Below the pieces are notes generated by a model. That model was not told the origin of the DNA, made no database searches, and worked only from the letters and a program-made list of their open reading frames with translations. Positions 8,994 to 17,743 of a stretch of DNA of 64,000 nucleotides are shown in pieces. The DNA lies in the NCBI RefSeq assembly GCF_001730295.1, contig NZ_MIKA01000047.1, forward strand, positions 62,001-126,000, written 5' to 3'. Each line of letters starts with the position of its first letter. Positions within the stretch are counted from its first letter, which is position 1. The position numbers and the translations under genes were made by a program. This stretch comes from Enterococcus plantarum (GTDB taxonomy: Bacteria > Bacillota > Bacilli > Lactobacillales > Enterococcaceae).

Positions 8994-10058
8994 ATGGCAA
9001 CAATTCATGATGTAACAAAAGAAAGTTGGATTTTAAGTACTTTTCCTGAATGGGGAACCTATTTAAATGAGGAAATTGAACAAGAAGACGTCAAAGTGGG
9101 AACAGTTTCCATGTGGTGGTTAGGCTGTACAGGAATTTGGCTAAAATCACATGAAGGAACGAATGTTTTATGCGATTTATGGTGTGGTACAGGAAAACGA
9201 TCACATGGTAATGGGAAAATGAAAAAGGGACATCAGATGATGCGGATGAGTGGATGCGAAAATATGCAGCCTAATCTTAGAACACAACCTTTTGTGATCG
9301 ATCCGTTTGCAATCAAAGATGTGGATGCTTTGGTAGTTACTCATATTCATTCGGATCATTTAGATATCAATACGGCTGCAGCAGTTCATCAGAATTGCCC
9401 TGATGCCCGTTTTATTGGACCGAAGGAAGTTGTTGCTACTTGGTTAAAATGGGGAATTCCTGAATCGAAAACAACAATTGTAAAACCTGGCGACCGTGTT
9501 TCAATCAAAGATATAGAGATTGTCGCTGTAGAGGCTTTTGATAGAACAGCCTTAGTAACTTGCGAAGATCCAGAAGTGATATTAAAAGGTAGATTACCGC
9601 AAGATATGGATGAAATTGCCGTTAATTATTTGTTTGAAACGAGCGGAGGCAGTATTTATCATGCTGGTGATTCTCATTATTCTAACCTGTTCGCCAAACA
9701 TGGTAATGAACATAAAATCGACGTTTGTTTAGGTGCCTATGGAGAAAATCCTCGGGGAATCACGGATAAAGTAACATCAGTCGATATGTTGCGTATGGCA
9801 GAAGCTTTGAATGCGAATGTTGTTATCCCCGTACATTATGATATTTGGGCAAACTTTATGGCTGATCCAAAAGAAATTACAGAAATCTGGAAATTTAAAA
9901 AAGATCGCTTAGACTATCAATTTAAACCTTTTATTTGGCAAGTTGGTGGAAAATTTACGTATCCAAATGATAAAGACAAACTTGAATTTAACTTCTATCG
10001 CGGTTTTGATGATGTCTTTACAACAGACAACGATACACCATTTCCATCATTTTTATAA
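8994..10058 (+). CDS. ulaG: L-ascorbate-6-phosphate lactonase UlaG
   Basis: Metallo-beta-lactamase-fold enzyme that opens the lactone ring of L-ascorbate 6-phosphate to 3-keto-L-gulonate 6-phosphate. The metal-binding motif is THIHSDHLD (about residues 115-123), and further ligands lie in HAGDSHYS and the C-terminal [12 protein letters not shown]. The length of 354 residues matches E. coli UlaG. As the first gene of the operon it follows the promoter and cre-like sites. The rest of the pathway lies downstream in order: UlaC, A, B, D, E, F. Confidence 0.95.
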   Translation: MATIHDVTKESWILSTFPEWGTYLNEEIEQEDVKVGTVSMWWLGCTGIWLKSHEGTNVLCDLWCGTGKRSHGNGKMKKGHQMMRMSGCENMQPNLRTQPFVIDPFAIKDVDALVVTHIHSDHLDINTAAAVHQNCPDARFIGPKEVVATWLKWGIPESKTTIVKPGDRVSIKDIEIVAVEAFDRTALVTCEDPEVILKGRLPQDMDEIAVNYLFETSGGSIYHAGDSHYSNLFAKHGNEHKIDVCLGAYGENPRGITDKVTSVDMLRMAEALNANVVIPVHYDIWANFMADPKEITEIWKFKKDRLDYQFKPFIWQVGGKFTYPNDKDKLEFNFYRGFDDVFTTDNDTPFPSFL

Positions 10059-10073
10059 GAAGGGAGAAACTGG

Positions 10074-10532
10074 ATGTTAAAGTATTTTTACGATAATAAT
10101 TTGATTCGATTCTGTGAAGAAACGCCTGAAAATTGGGAAGAGGCTGTGATTCTTAGCTGTCAGACTTTATTGGAAAAAGGAATGATCACGCAACAATATA
10201 TAGATGAAATCGTAGAATGCGTTCAAAAGTATGGACCATACATCGTAATCGTTCCAGGCGTAGCTATGCCACATTCGTCAGAAGACAGTCAAGGTGTTTT
10301 AGGAACAGCGATTTCATTTACAAAAATGAAACAAGATGTGAGTTTTGAAGAAGGGAATGCGGAAAAAAATGCTCGTTTATTTTTCACATTAGCAGCTAAA
10401 AATAGCGAAGAACATGTAGAAAATATTTCGAGATTATCAGAAATGCTGATGACAGATGGATTGATTGAAGCATTGATGACAGTTGAGACGATTGAGGAGT
10501 ACAAAAACGTGATGGCAACTTTTGATTTATAG
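10074..10532 (+). CDS. ulaC: PTS ascorbate transporter subunit IIA
   Basis: Cytosolic EIIA that passes phosphate from HPr to the IIB subunit during ascorbate uptake. The phosphorylatable histidine is most likely H67 in VPGVAMPHSSED. The length of 152 residues matches the mannitol/fructose-type IIA fold used by Ula systems. It follows ulaG by 15 bases and precedes the IIC gene by 15 bases, each with its own GGAG-type site. Confidence 0.93.
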   Translation: MLKYFYDNNLIRFCEETPENWEEAVILSCQTLLEKGMITQQYIDEIVECVQKYGPYIVIVPGVAMPHSSEDSQGVLGTAISFTKMKQDVSFEEGNAEKNARLFFTLAAKNSEEHVENISRLSEMLMTDGLIEALMTVETIEEYKNVMATFDL

Positions 10533-10547
10533 AGAGAAGGGGAGTAA

Positions 10548-12023
10548 ATGACACAAGTAGTAGATTTTCTGATGGGGATTTGGGATTATTTCGCTGCAAA
10601 TATTTTAACACAACCAGCATTTTTAATTGGGTTTATCGTTCTATTAGGTTATGTTCTGCTAAAAAAACCATTGTATGAAAGTATTGCCGGTTTTTTAAAA
10701 GCAACTGTTGGCTATTTGATTTTAACTGTTGGATCTGGTGGTTTAGTTAATAATTTTAGACCGATCCTAGTTGGTTTAAAAGAACGTTTCAATTTAGATG
10801 CCATGGTCATTGATCCTTATTTTGGTCAAAATGCTGTAACAGCAGGAATTGAAGAAACGTTTGGACGAACATTTAGTGATACGATGATATTATTATTGAT
10901 TGCGTTTGTCATGAATATCTTATTGGTTCGATTTAAAAAATATACAAAGTTACGGGCAGTTTTTACAACTGGTAATGTTCAAATCCAACAAGCCGCAACG
11001 GCATTTTGGATTTTATTGTTTTGCTTTCCTGATTTAGGTCAAATTCAAATACTGTTGATCATGGGCCTTATTTTAGGCTGTTATTGGGCTGTCGGTTCAA
11101 ACTTAACAGTGGATATCACGCAAGATTTAACTGAAGGGGCAGGCTTTGCAATCGCACATCAACAGATGTTTGGTGTTTATATCTTCGCTCGATTAGCAGA
11201 AAAAATGAAAAAAGATAAGAACAATCGCAAATTAGAAGATGTACAATTGCCAGGATTTTTATCAATTTTCAATGAGAATATGGTTGCAACGTCCATTTTG
11301 ATGCTCTTCTTCTTTGGGATTATTTTAGTTGTATTAGGGCCCGCTTATTTGATTGAGGCAGGGTTTATGGTAGAAGGACAAAGTTTTGTTTTCTATATAT
11401 TACAAACAGCATTGTACTTTGCGGTTTATCTCGCTATTTTACAACTAGGAGTGCGAACTTTCGTTTCAGAGTTAACAGAGTCATTCCAAGGAATATCGAA
11501 TACGTTATTACCAGGTGCAGTGCCGGGGATCGATGTTGCGGCGACGTTTGGCTTCGGTTCGCCCAATGCAGTTACGATAGGTTTTTTATTTGGTGCGTTA
11601 GGACAGTTTATAACAATCGGATTATTGATTCTATTTAAATCACCAGTGATCGTTATTGCCGGCTTTATTCCATTATTTTTTGATAATGCGGTGATTGCTG
11701 TTTATGCAAACAATCGTGGTGGATTTAAGGCTGCTTGTATGTTCCCGTTTATTTCAGGTGTGATTCAGGTACTAGGATCTGCTTTGATAGCAGCATTTAT
11801 CGGCTTGTCGCAGTACGGTGGATATATAGGGATGTTTGACTGGGCAACGGTTTGGCCAGTGATGACTTTAGTGATGAAATATTTAGGTTATTTTGGTGTC
11901 GCATTCGTAGTTATTTTGTTACTGTCAATACCACAATTGCAATATCGAGCAAATCCTGAAGGCTATTTCTTGATAGCTGAAGACTATGATGAGTATGTAA
12001 AAAAAATGGCGGCAAAAAAATAA
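10548..12023 (+). CDS. ulaA: PTS ascorbate transporter subunit IIC
   Basis: Integral membrane permease that carries L-ascorbate while it is phosphorylated. At 491 residues it is hydrophobic throughout, with about ten or eleven membrane spans and the family-typical stretch LLPGAVPGIDVAATFGFGSP near residue 325. It is preceded by GAAGGGGAG. It ends 180 bases before the IIB gene, an unusually wide gap inside a PTS operon that contains a 15-bp perfect hairpin. Confidence 0.95.
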   Translation: MTQVVDFLMGIWDYFAANILTQPAFLIGFIVLLGYVLLKKPLYESIAGFLKATVGYLILTVGSGGLVNNFRPILVGLKERFNLDAMVIDPYFGQNAVTAGIEETFGRTFSDTMILLLIAFVMNILLVRFKKYTKLRAVFTTGNVQIQQAATAFWILLFCFPDLGQIQILLIMGLILGCYWAVGSNLTVDITQDLTEGAGFAIAHQQMFGVYIFARLAEKMKKDKNNRKLEDVQLPGFLSIFNENMVATSILMLFFFGIILVVLGPAYLIEAGFMVEGQSFVFYILQTALYFAVYLAILQLGVRTFVSELTESFQGISNTLLPGAVPGIDVAATFGFGSPNAVTIGFLFGALGQFITIGLLILFKSPVIVIAGFIPLFFDNAVIAVYANNRGGFKAACMFPFISGVIQVLGSALIAAFIGLSQYGGYIGMFDWATVWPVMTLVMKYLGYFGVAFVVILLLSIPQLQYRANPEGYFLIAEDYDEYVKKMAAKK

Positions 12024-12035
12024 AGGGATGTGGGC

Positions 12036-12072
12036 TTAGTCATGATGTTTTACATGGAAACATCATGACTAA
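12036..12072 (+). repeat. Intergenic hairpin between ulaA and ulaB
   Basis: A perfect 15-bp inverted repeat (12036-12050 with 12058-12072) has a 7-base loop and no T tract, so it is not a standard terminator. It lies 13 bases after the ulaA stop. It probably acts on the RNA, by stopping 3' exonucleases or marking a processing site, so that ulaA and ulaB are made in different amounts. Confidence 0.75.
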
Positions 12073-12203
12073 AGATGAACCGATATTGAAAAGTACAAGA
12101 TGAAGTAGAGTATTAATACCCTATCATCTTTAACTATATAGACTATTTTTTTGAAAAATATCAAACGAGCTCTTTCAGCTTTTAAATTTAGGAGGAAATT
12201 AAA

Positions 12204-12503
12204 ATGAGAGTATTAGTATCATGTGCAAATGGATCAGGAACAAGTTTAATGATGAAAAAAAGTGTTGAGAAAGCATTGAAAGAATTAGGCTTTAATATTA
12301 CGAATATTCACCATTGTGCAATTTCAGAAGGGAAAAGTACTGCAGGACAATATGATGTTGTATTTTGTCCGATGAATTTTCTAAATATGTTCGAAGATGC
12401 TAAGAAAAAGGGAATTACAGTTGTTGGTGTGAAAAATGTCATGTCTGCTAAAGAAATCAGTGAACGTGTGCAAGAAACTGAATTAGCTACTAAATTTAAA
12501 TAG
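12204..12503 (+). CDS. ulaB: PTS ascorbate transporter subunit IIB
   Basis: Small cytosolic phosphocarrier of 99 residues. The active cysteine is C7 in the P-loop VSCANGSGTS. It takes phosphate from UlaC and transfers it to ascorbate bound by UlaA. AGGAGG lies 7 bases before the start. The gene is flanked on both sides by large intergenic hairpins, unlike the tightly spaced genes before and after. Confidence 0.93.
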   Translation: MRVLVSCANGSGTSLMMKKSVEKALKELGFNITNIHHCAISEGKSTAGQYDVVFCPMNFLNMFEDAKKKGITVVGVKNVMSAKEISERVQETELATKFK

Positions 12504-12540
12504 TTAAGGTAGAAGTGATTGCATCGTGTTGTAGAGTACT

Positions 12541-12599
12541 CTAATCGTATAAGCAAAAGCAATTTTTAAAAGTTTGAGTACTTCTGCTTATATGATTAG
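12541..12599 (+). repeat. Intergenic hairpin between ulaB and ulaD
   Basis: A 15-bp inverted repeat (12541-12555 with 12585-12599) has one G-U pair and a 29-base loop. No T run follows, so it is more likely a processing or stability element than a terminator. It ends 31 bases before ulaD. Confidence 0.65.
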
Positions 12600-12630
12600 T
12601 TATCACAGACAGTAGTAAGGAGAGAAAGTA

Positions 12631-13269
12631 ATGAGTAGACCTAATTTACAGGTAGCATTAGATCATTCAGATTTACCCAGTGCAATCAAAGATGTGGTAA
12701 CAGTCGGTGAAATTGTAGATATTGTGGAAGTTGGAACGATTCTTTGTTTGCAAGCGGGAGAAGACGCTGTTCGCTGTATTCGCGCATTGTATCCAGATAA
12801 AAAAGTAGTTGCAGATACTAAATGTGCAGATGCTGGCGGCACTGTGGCAAAAAATTGTCGAGAAGCCGGGGCAGATTGGATGACGGTCATATGTTGCGCA
12901 ACGGTTCCAACAATGAAAGCGGCAGCGAAAGAAGTTGAAGAAGTTCAAGTCGAATTGTATGGTGACTGGACATATGAACAGGCTCAAAAATGGTTGGATG
13001 CGGGTATTTCCCAGGCGATTTATCACCAAAGTCGAGATGCACTCTTAGCAGGTGAAACATGGGGAGAAAAGGATTTAGCAAAAGTCAAAAAATTGATTGA
13101 GATGGGCTTTAGAGTTTCGGTTACTGGCGGATTAGATGTGGAAACATTGAAATTATTCAAGGACCTTGATGTCTATACATTTATTACAGGTCGAGGTATC
13201 ACAGCTTCAGTTGATCCTAAAAAAGCAGCCATGGATTTTCAAAATGAAATAAGACGCATTTGGGGGTGA
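12631..13269 (+). CDS. ulaD: 3-keto-L-gulonate-6-phosphate decarboxylase
   Basis: Orotidine-monophosphate-decarboxylase-superfamily TIM barrel that decarboxylates 3-keto-L-gulonate 6-phosphate to L-xylulose 5-phosphate. The conserved metal/substrate motif DxKxxD is present as VADTKCADAGG (about residues 61-71), with LDHSD near the N-terminus and the phosphate-binding VTGGLD and TGRGITAS late in the barrel. The length of 212 residues is normal. The TGA stop lies 5 bases before the ulaE start, so the two are translationally coupled. Confidence 0.94.
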   Translation: MSRPNLQVALDHSDLPSAIKDVVTVGEIVDIVEVGTILCLQAGEDAVRCIRALYPDKKVVADTKCADAGGTVAKNCREAGADWMTVICCATVPTMKAAAKEVEEVQVELYGDWTYEQAQKWLDAGISQAIYHQSRDALLAGETWGEKDLAKVKKLIEMGFRVSVTGGLDVETLKLFKDLDVYTFITGRGITASVDPKKAAMDFQNEIRRIWG

Positions 13270-13274
13270 CATGG

Positions 13275-14135
13275 ATGACTACAATCGGAATCTACGAGAA
13301 AGCGCTCCCGAAAAATATGAGTTGGAAAGAACGTCTTTTACTTGCAAAACAATTAGGATTTGATTTTATTGAAATGTCGATCGACGAAACAGACGAACGC
13401 CTAACAAGAGTAGACTGGACAAGTGCCGAGCGTAAAGAAGTGAGAGAAGCAATTGCTGAGACTGGGGTGAAAATATTATCCATCTGTTTAAGTGGACATC
13501 GGCGTTTTCCTTTTGGTTCAGAAGATCCAGATAAAAGAGCAACTGCGTTGAATCTAATGGAAAAAGCGATTCATTTGGCATCTGATATTGGTATACGCAC
13601 CATTCAACTTGCAGGTTATGATGTTTATTATGAAACGAAAACTTTGACATCAAGAGAATACTTTATTGAAAATCTAAAAAAAGCGGTAGCGATGGCTGCA
13701 TCAAAGGAAATTGTTTTGTCAATAGAGATCATGGATGATCCATTTATTAACTCTATCTCTAAATATTTAAAAATCAAAGAGCAAATTCGTTCACCATACT
13801 TACAGGTATATCCTGATTTAGGAAATTTATCTGCGTGGGCAGAAAATGATGTTGGCTATGAATTAGAAATCGGGATCGATCAAATTTCTGCGATTCATTT
13901 GAAAGATACGTTGGCTGTAACGGATCAGTTTCCTGGAAAGTTTAAAGAAGTACCATTTGGTAATGGCTGTGTTGATTTTTTAGGATGTCTCAAAACTTTA
14001 AAACGTTTAGAATATGCAGGTCCATTTTTAATTGAGATGTGGAGCGAAAATAGCGATAAACCTGAAAAAGAAATCCAACAAGCCAAAGCATTTCTTTTTC
14101 CATTCTTAAAGGAGGCGGGCTATAGTGTCAACTAA
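13275..14135 (+). CDS. ulaE: L-ribulose-5-phosphate 3-epimerase (UlaE type)
   Basis: TIM-barrel epimerase of the xylose-isomerase-like group that converts L-xylulose 5-phosphate to L-ribulose 5-phosphate. Metal ligands are visible as Glu in LSIEIMDDP, Asp in VYPDLGNL, His in AIHLKDT and Glu in FLIEMWSE. The start is ATG 13275 (MTTIGIYEKALPKN) with GGGGGTGA just upstream. Earlier in-frame TTG/GTG codons would reach into ulaD and are not needed. The 286-residue length fits. It overlaps ulaF by 11 bases. Confidence 0.93.
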   Translation: MTTIGIYEKALPKNMSWKERLLLAKQLGFDFIEMSIDETDERLTRVDWTSAERKEVREAIAETGVKILSICLSGHRRFPFGSEDPDKRATALNLMEKAIHLASDIGIRTIQLAGYDVYYETKTLTSREYFIENLKKAVAMAASKEIVLSIEIMDDPFINSISKYLKIKEQIRSPYLQVYPDLGNLSAWAENDVGYELEIGIDQISAIHLKDTLAVTDQFPGKFKEVPFGNGCVDFLGCLKTLKRLEYAGPFLIEMWSENSDKPEKEIQQAKAFLFPFLKEAGYSVN

Positions 14136-14835
14136 AATATTGATTGAAGAAATGAAAGAACGTGTTTTCTCTGCAAACTTGGCTTTGCCAGATGCTGGAT
14201 TAGTCAAGCTTACTTGGGGAAATGTCAGTGAAATCAATCGAGAGGCCGAACTGATTGTTATCAAGCCTAGTGGTGTTCCTTATTGTAAAATGGAGGCTTG
14301 CGATATGGTTGTGACTGACTTGAATGGTGAGGTAGTGGAAGGCAAATTAAAGCCATCCTCTGATTTAGCTACCCATATTGAATTATACAAAGCATTCAAC
14401 GAAATTCAGTCAGTGGTCCATACTCATTCAAAAAATGCAGTCATGTGGGCACAAGCTGGTCGGGGAATACCAGCATATGGTACCACTCATGCAGATACAT
14501 TTTATGGTATTGTTCCTTGTACGCGACAATTAACATCAGAAGAAGTTTCTTTAGCTTACGAACGGGAGACAGGAAAAGTGATCATAGAAACATTTAAGGA
14601 AAAAAATATTGACCCTTTAGCAGTTCCTGGGGTACTAGTCTATGGTCACGGACCCTTTACTTGGGGAGAAACACCTCAAAAAGCTGTAGAAAATAGTATT
14701 GTTTTAGATGAGATTGCTGAGATGGCGTCTGTAACAGAAGTTGTAAATGATTCGATTTTGCCAATACCTCAATATCTTTTAGATAAGCATTATTTTAGAA
14801 AACACGGTGCAAATGCCTATTATGGACAAACTTAA
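14125..14835 (+). CDS. ulaF: L-ribulose-5-phosphate 4-epimerase (UlaF/AraD type)
   Basis: Class II aldolase-fold, zinc-dependent enzyme that makes D-xylulose 5-phosphate, which joins the pentose phosphate pathway. Zinc histidines lie in VVHTHSKNAVMWAQ and VYGHGPFTWG, with the family motif YGTTHADTFYG between them. The start is a GTG at 14125, 9 bases after AAAGGAGG, inside the last codons of ulaE. It closes the operon. The paralogue AraD cannot be excluded by sequence, but the operon fixes the role. Confidence 0.94.
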   Translation: MSTKILIEEMKERVFSANLALPDAGLVKLTWGNVSEINREAELIVIKPSGVPYCKMEACDMVVTDLNGEVVEGKLKPSSDLATHIELYKAFNEIQSVVHTHSKNAVMWAQAGRGIPAYGTTHADTFYGIVPCTRQLTSEEVSLAYERETGKVIIETFKEKNIDPLAVPGVLVYGHGPFTWGETPQKAVENSIVLDEIAEMASVTEVVNDSILPIPQYLLDKHYFRKHGANAYYGQT

Positions 14836-14852
14836 AATAAATTATTTTCATT

Positions 14853-14900
14853 AAAAAGTACAGATAAGTCTAAAGAAGGCTTTGTCTGTACTTTTTTTTT
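14853..14900 (+). terminator. Terminator of the ula operon
   Basis: An inverted repeat (AAAAGTACAGA with TCTGTACTTTT) has a run of nine T. It starts about 20 bases after the ulaF stop. Confidence 0.88.
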
Positions 14901-14971
14901 GGCAGTACTTGAATTTACGTTCAAAAAAGCTATACTAGTAAAATAACTTATAAGAGAGAAAGAGGATGAGT

Positions 14972-16303
14972 ATGGAGCAGAATCAATTAAAACGTGAAAT
15001 TTCTTTATTTGGCGCTTTTTCAACAGTTATGGGTACTGTTATTGGAGCGGGTGTTTTTTTTAAAACAGCAAGTGTGGTTAGTTTTGCTCAATCATCAAGT
15101 TTAACCATTTTTGCCTGGATATTAGGGGGTATTTTAACGTTATGTGCGGGATTAACGAGTGCTGAATTAGCTACGGCTATTCCAAAAACGGGTGGAGCTG
15201 TTAAATATATCGAATATACATATGGAAAGCTACCAGGTTTTTTACTTGGTTGGGCGCAAAGTGTGATTTATTTTCCTGCTAATATTGCGGCATTATCGAT
15301 TATTTTCAGCACACAATTTATTCACTTATTTCATTTGTCTAGTGACTTTCTTTTGCCGGTAGCCTTGGTAACTGGATTAAGTGTCACCTTAATCAATTTG
15401 TTGGGAACTAAAGCAGCTTCGAATTTGCAATCATTTACACTGGTTATAAAAATGATCCCAATTGTATTGATTGTGTTGGTAGGTCTTTTTATGCCAGCCA
15501 ATGTTGAGGTATCCGTGATTCCCATTAAAGCTGGTGGAGATAGTAGTTTCATCCAAGCACTTAGCGGTTCCTTACTAGCGACTATGTTTGCTTATGATGG
15601 TTGGCTGGGAGTTGGGGCTGTGGCTGGTGAAATGAAACGACCAGAAAAAGATTTGCCTAAGGCGATTTTTTTAGGCTTAACGTTTATCACCTTTGTATAT
15701 GTTTTGATTAATTTTGTTTTTCTTAAAACATTACCAATCGAACAACTTTCTGGAAATTTAAATGCTGCATCAGAAGCTGCTATTCATATTTTTGGTTCGA
15801 TTGGTGGTAAATTAGTCACTATTGGCATTTTGATCTCAGTCTATGGGGCGTTAAATGGGTACACGTTAACAGGGATTCGAGTTCCTTATGCATTAGCATT
15901 GGATGGGATGATTCCATGTAGCAAGCAATTTCAAAAATTATCCAAAAGATTTGTCGTTCCGTACATTTCTGGAATTTTTCAATTTGGCATTGCAGCAATC
16001 ATGATGTTTTTAGGTAGTTTTGATTTATTGACAGATATGTTGATCTTTGTTATGTGGCTGTTTAGCTTATTGATTTTTTCTGCGGTGTTGATTCTAAGAA
16101 AAAGAGAACCAGAGCTGAATCGTCCTTATAAAGTTCCATTTTATCCGGTTATTCCTATTATAGCGATTTTTGGAGGACTATTCATTCTAATTACTACGTT
16201 GTTCACACAAACACTATTAGCAAGTGTTGGTATTGGTATAACCTTGCTAGGAGTTCCAGTCTATCTATTAAATCAAATAGTAAAAGGATTAAAAAGTAAT
16301 TAA
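14972..16303 (+). CDS. APC-superfamily amino acid transporter (SteT-like)
   Basis: A 12-helix amino acid permease or exchanger. The N-terminal GTVIGAGVFFKTASV is the conserved unwound first helix of the APC fold, and GALNGYTLTGIRVPYALALDG is typical of L-type/SteT exchangers. AGAGG at 14961-14965 lies 6 bases before ATG 14972, which I prefer over the ATG at 14966 that directly abuts the site. The substrate is not determined; SteT relatives exchange serine and threonine. It is a single gene after the ula terminator. Confidence 0.88.
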   Translation: MEQNQLKREISLFGAFSTVMGTVIGAGVFFKTASVVSFAQSSSLTIFAWILGGILTLCAGLTSAELATAIPKTGGAVKYIEYTYGKLPGFLLGWAQSVIYFPANIAALSIIFSTQFIHLFHLSSDFLLPVALVTGLSVTLINLLGTKAASNLQSFTLVIKMIPIVLIVLVGLFMPANVEVSVIPIKAGGDSSFIQALSGSLLATMFAYDGWLGVGAVAGEMKRPEKDLPKAIFLGLTFITFVYVLINFVFLKTLPIEQLSGNLNAASEAAIHIFGSIGGKLVTIGILISVYGALNGYTLTGIRVPYALALDGMIPCSKQFQKLSKRFVVPYISGIFQFGIAAIMMFLGSFDLLTDMLIFVMWLFSLLIFSAVLILRKREPELNRPYKVPFYPVIPIIAIFGGLFILITTLFTQTLLASVGIGITLLGVPVYLLNQIVKGLKSN

Positions 16304-16369
16304 TCTTCATTTATTGTCAAAAATTTATCACTTTGTACTAAGAGATTGAGAAAATCTTTAAAGATTATT

Positions 16370-16457
16370 TGGTATAATAAAGTTGATCTAAGTCTTTGTC
16401 GTTAGATAAAGCAGTGCTCTTGTTCAACCCTTTTGAGCAAGAGCTACTTTTTCTCAA
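16370..16457 (+). ncRNA. Candidate small RNA A after the APC transporter gene
   Basis: An extended -10 (TG, one base, TATAAT at 16373-16378) is followed by about 75 bases with two hairpins. The first pairs ATCTAA with TTAGAT near 16385-16408. The second is a 12-bp stem (GCTCTTGTTCAA pairing with TTGAGCAAGAGC, one G-U) ending at about 16445 and followed by a T-rich tail. There is no open frame. It could be a free small RNA, or the second hairpin could simply terminate the transporter gene. Confidence 0.45.
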
Positions 16458-16509
16458 AAATTTTAATAAAATTAACAATTTCTGAAAGTTATTCCAATCA
16501 ATTTTTTAG

Positions 16510-16619
16510 TATAATAGATATATCAAAACGATAAACTATTTTGGGGAAGATAGTGCATCAGAACTCTTGATAAAGCCGTAAGTGTTGATTTTCAACATTT
16601 AGGGCTTTATTTTTATTTA
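16510..16619 (+). ncRNA. Candidate small RNA B upstream of comGA
   Basis: TATAAT at 16510-16515 is followed by about 95 bases with no coding frame. There is a short hairpin (ACTAT with ATAGT) and then a long terminator-like hairpin, whose outer stem pairs AAAGCC (16572-16577) with GGGCTTT (16602-16608), followed by T-rich sequence. A promoter followed so closely by a terminator suggests a stable small RNA. A good -35 is not evident. Confidence 0.45.
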
Positions 16620-16683
16620 TTGGTAAATGGACAGAATCAAGAAATAATGAAACACTATTTTTAAACGTATATTTGGATTTAGA

Positions 16684-16725
16684 GAATGAGGTGAAACTAA
16701 TTTTTAGTTTTGTCTCATTTTTTTC
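16684..16725 (+). terminator. Terminator-like hairpin upstream of comGA
   Basis: AATGAG and AAACTA pair with TAGTTT and CTCATT (16685-16718), followed by a run of seven T. It insulates comGA from upstream transcription. Confidence 0.7.
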
Positions 16726-16751
16726 TTTTTTACACAGATAATGCATAAAGT

Positions 16752-16759
16752 TGCGTATA
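16752..16759 (+). promoter_or_regulatory. Possible competence sigma-factor (ComX) box
   Basis: TGCGTATA matches the streptococcal combox TACGAATA at six of eight positions and lies 29 bases before comGA. Weak evidence, supported mainly by position. Confidence 0.25.
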
Positions 16760-16780
16760 TTGTTTTAAGGAGGGAAGAAG

Positions 16781-17743
16781 ATGGATATTAAAGAGCTTTC
16801 TTTAAGGCTAATAGAATGGGGACTGACAGAATATGTACAAGATATCTATATTTTGCCAACGGAGAATAAAGTTCAAGTATTTACAAGGAAAGGAAAGCAC
16901 AAAATAATTTTTAAAGAATTAGATGAAGAAGATGGCGAAAAATTAATTTTTCATTTTAAATTTATTGGCAGTATGGATGTTGGCGAAAAAAGAAAAGCAC
17001 AGGTTGGCGCTGTGACTTATGCGATCAATCAGAGAGGGATACGATTGCGATTATCGACAGTAGGAGATTTTAGACAACGGGAGAGCTTAGTGATTCGCTT
17101 TTTACATGTTTTTGGCAATAGTCAGGAAAATTATTTTTTACCAAAACAATTAATGAGTGTCAGAAAACATATCAAACGTCGTGGATTACATCTATTTTGT
17201 GGACCGGTTGGATCTGGTAAAACGACACTGATGTATAAGTTGGCAAAAGAGACAGATCAATTTCAGCAAGTGATTACAATAGAAGATCCAGTTGAAATTG
17301 AAGAACCATCATTTCTTCAGTTGCAGACCAATACTAAAATCGATCTGACTTATGATGTGTTGATCAAGGCCTGTTTACGTCATAGACCAGACATTTTGAT
17401 CATTGGTGAAATTCGAGATGGGCTTACAGCACAAGCTGCAATCAGAGCCGCGTTAACTGGACATACAGTATTTGCAACGATTCATGCGAGAAGTGTGACT
17501 GGAGTATATGAAAGGCTGGCTGAATTAGGCGTTCAGCAAAGAGAAATCGGAGAATGTGTAACAGGTATAATTTATCAGCGATTATTGCCTTTTAAGATGA
17601 CTAACAACAAAGAGTTAAGTGGATTGCTTATGGATTATAATTTTTCAGAAAAAATGTCTTCTAATTGGTCAGCTGAATTAAGAAAGGTTTGGGCGTATGG
17701 ATTTATCGATAATCAAACATTTGAAGAAGAAAAAGAACATTAA
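16781..17743 (+). CDS. comGA: Competence pilus assembly ATPase ComGA
   Basis: GspE/PilB-type ATPase that powers assembly of the competence pseudopilus used for DNA uptake. Walker A is CGPVGSGKTT (about residues 141-150). The Asp box DILIIGEIRD and His box GHTVFATIHARS follow in the expected order. At 320 residues it is the short Gram-positive form without the N-terminal PilB domain. AAGGAGGG lies 8 bases before the start. It is first of a seven-gene operon with overlapping ends. Confidence 0.95.
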   Translation: MDIKELSLRLIEWGLTEYVQDIYILPTENKVQVFTRKGKHKIIFKELDEEDGEKLIFHFKFIGSMDVGEKRKAQVGAVTYAINQRGIRLRLSTVGDFRQRESLVIRFLHVFGNSQENYFLPKQLMSVRKHIKRRGLHLFCGPVGSGKTTLMYKLAKETDQFQQVITIEDPVEIEEPSFLQLQTNTKIDLTYDVLIKACLRHRPDILIIGEIRDGLTAQAAIRAALTGHTVFATIHARSVTGVYERLAELGVQQREIGECVTGIIYQRLLPFKMTNNKELSGLLMDYNFSEKMSSNWSAELRKVWAYGFIDNQTFEEEKEH

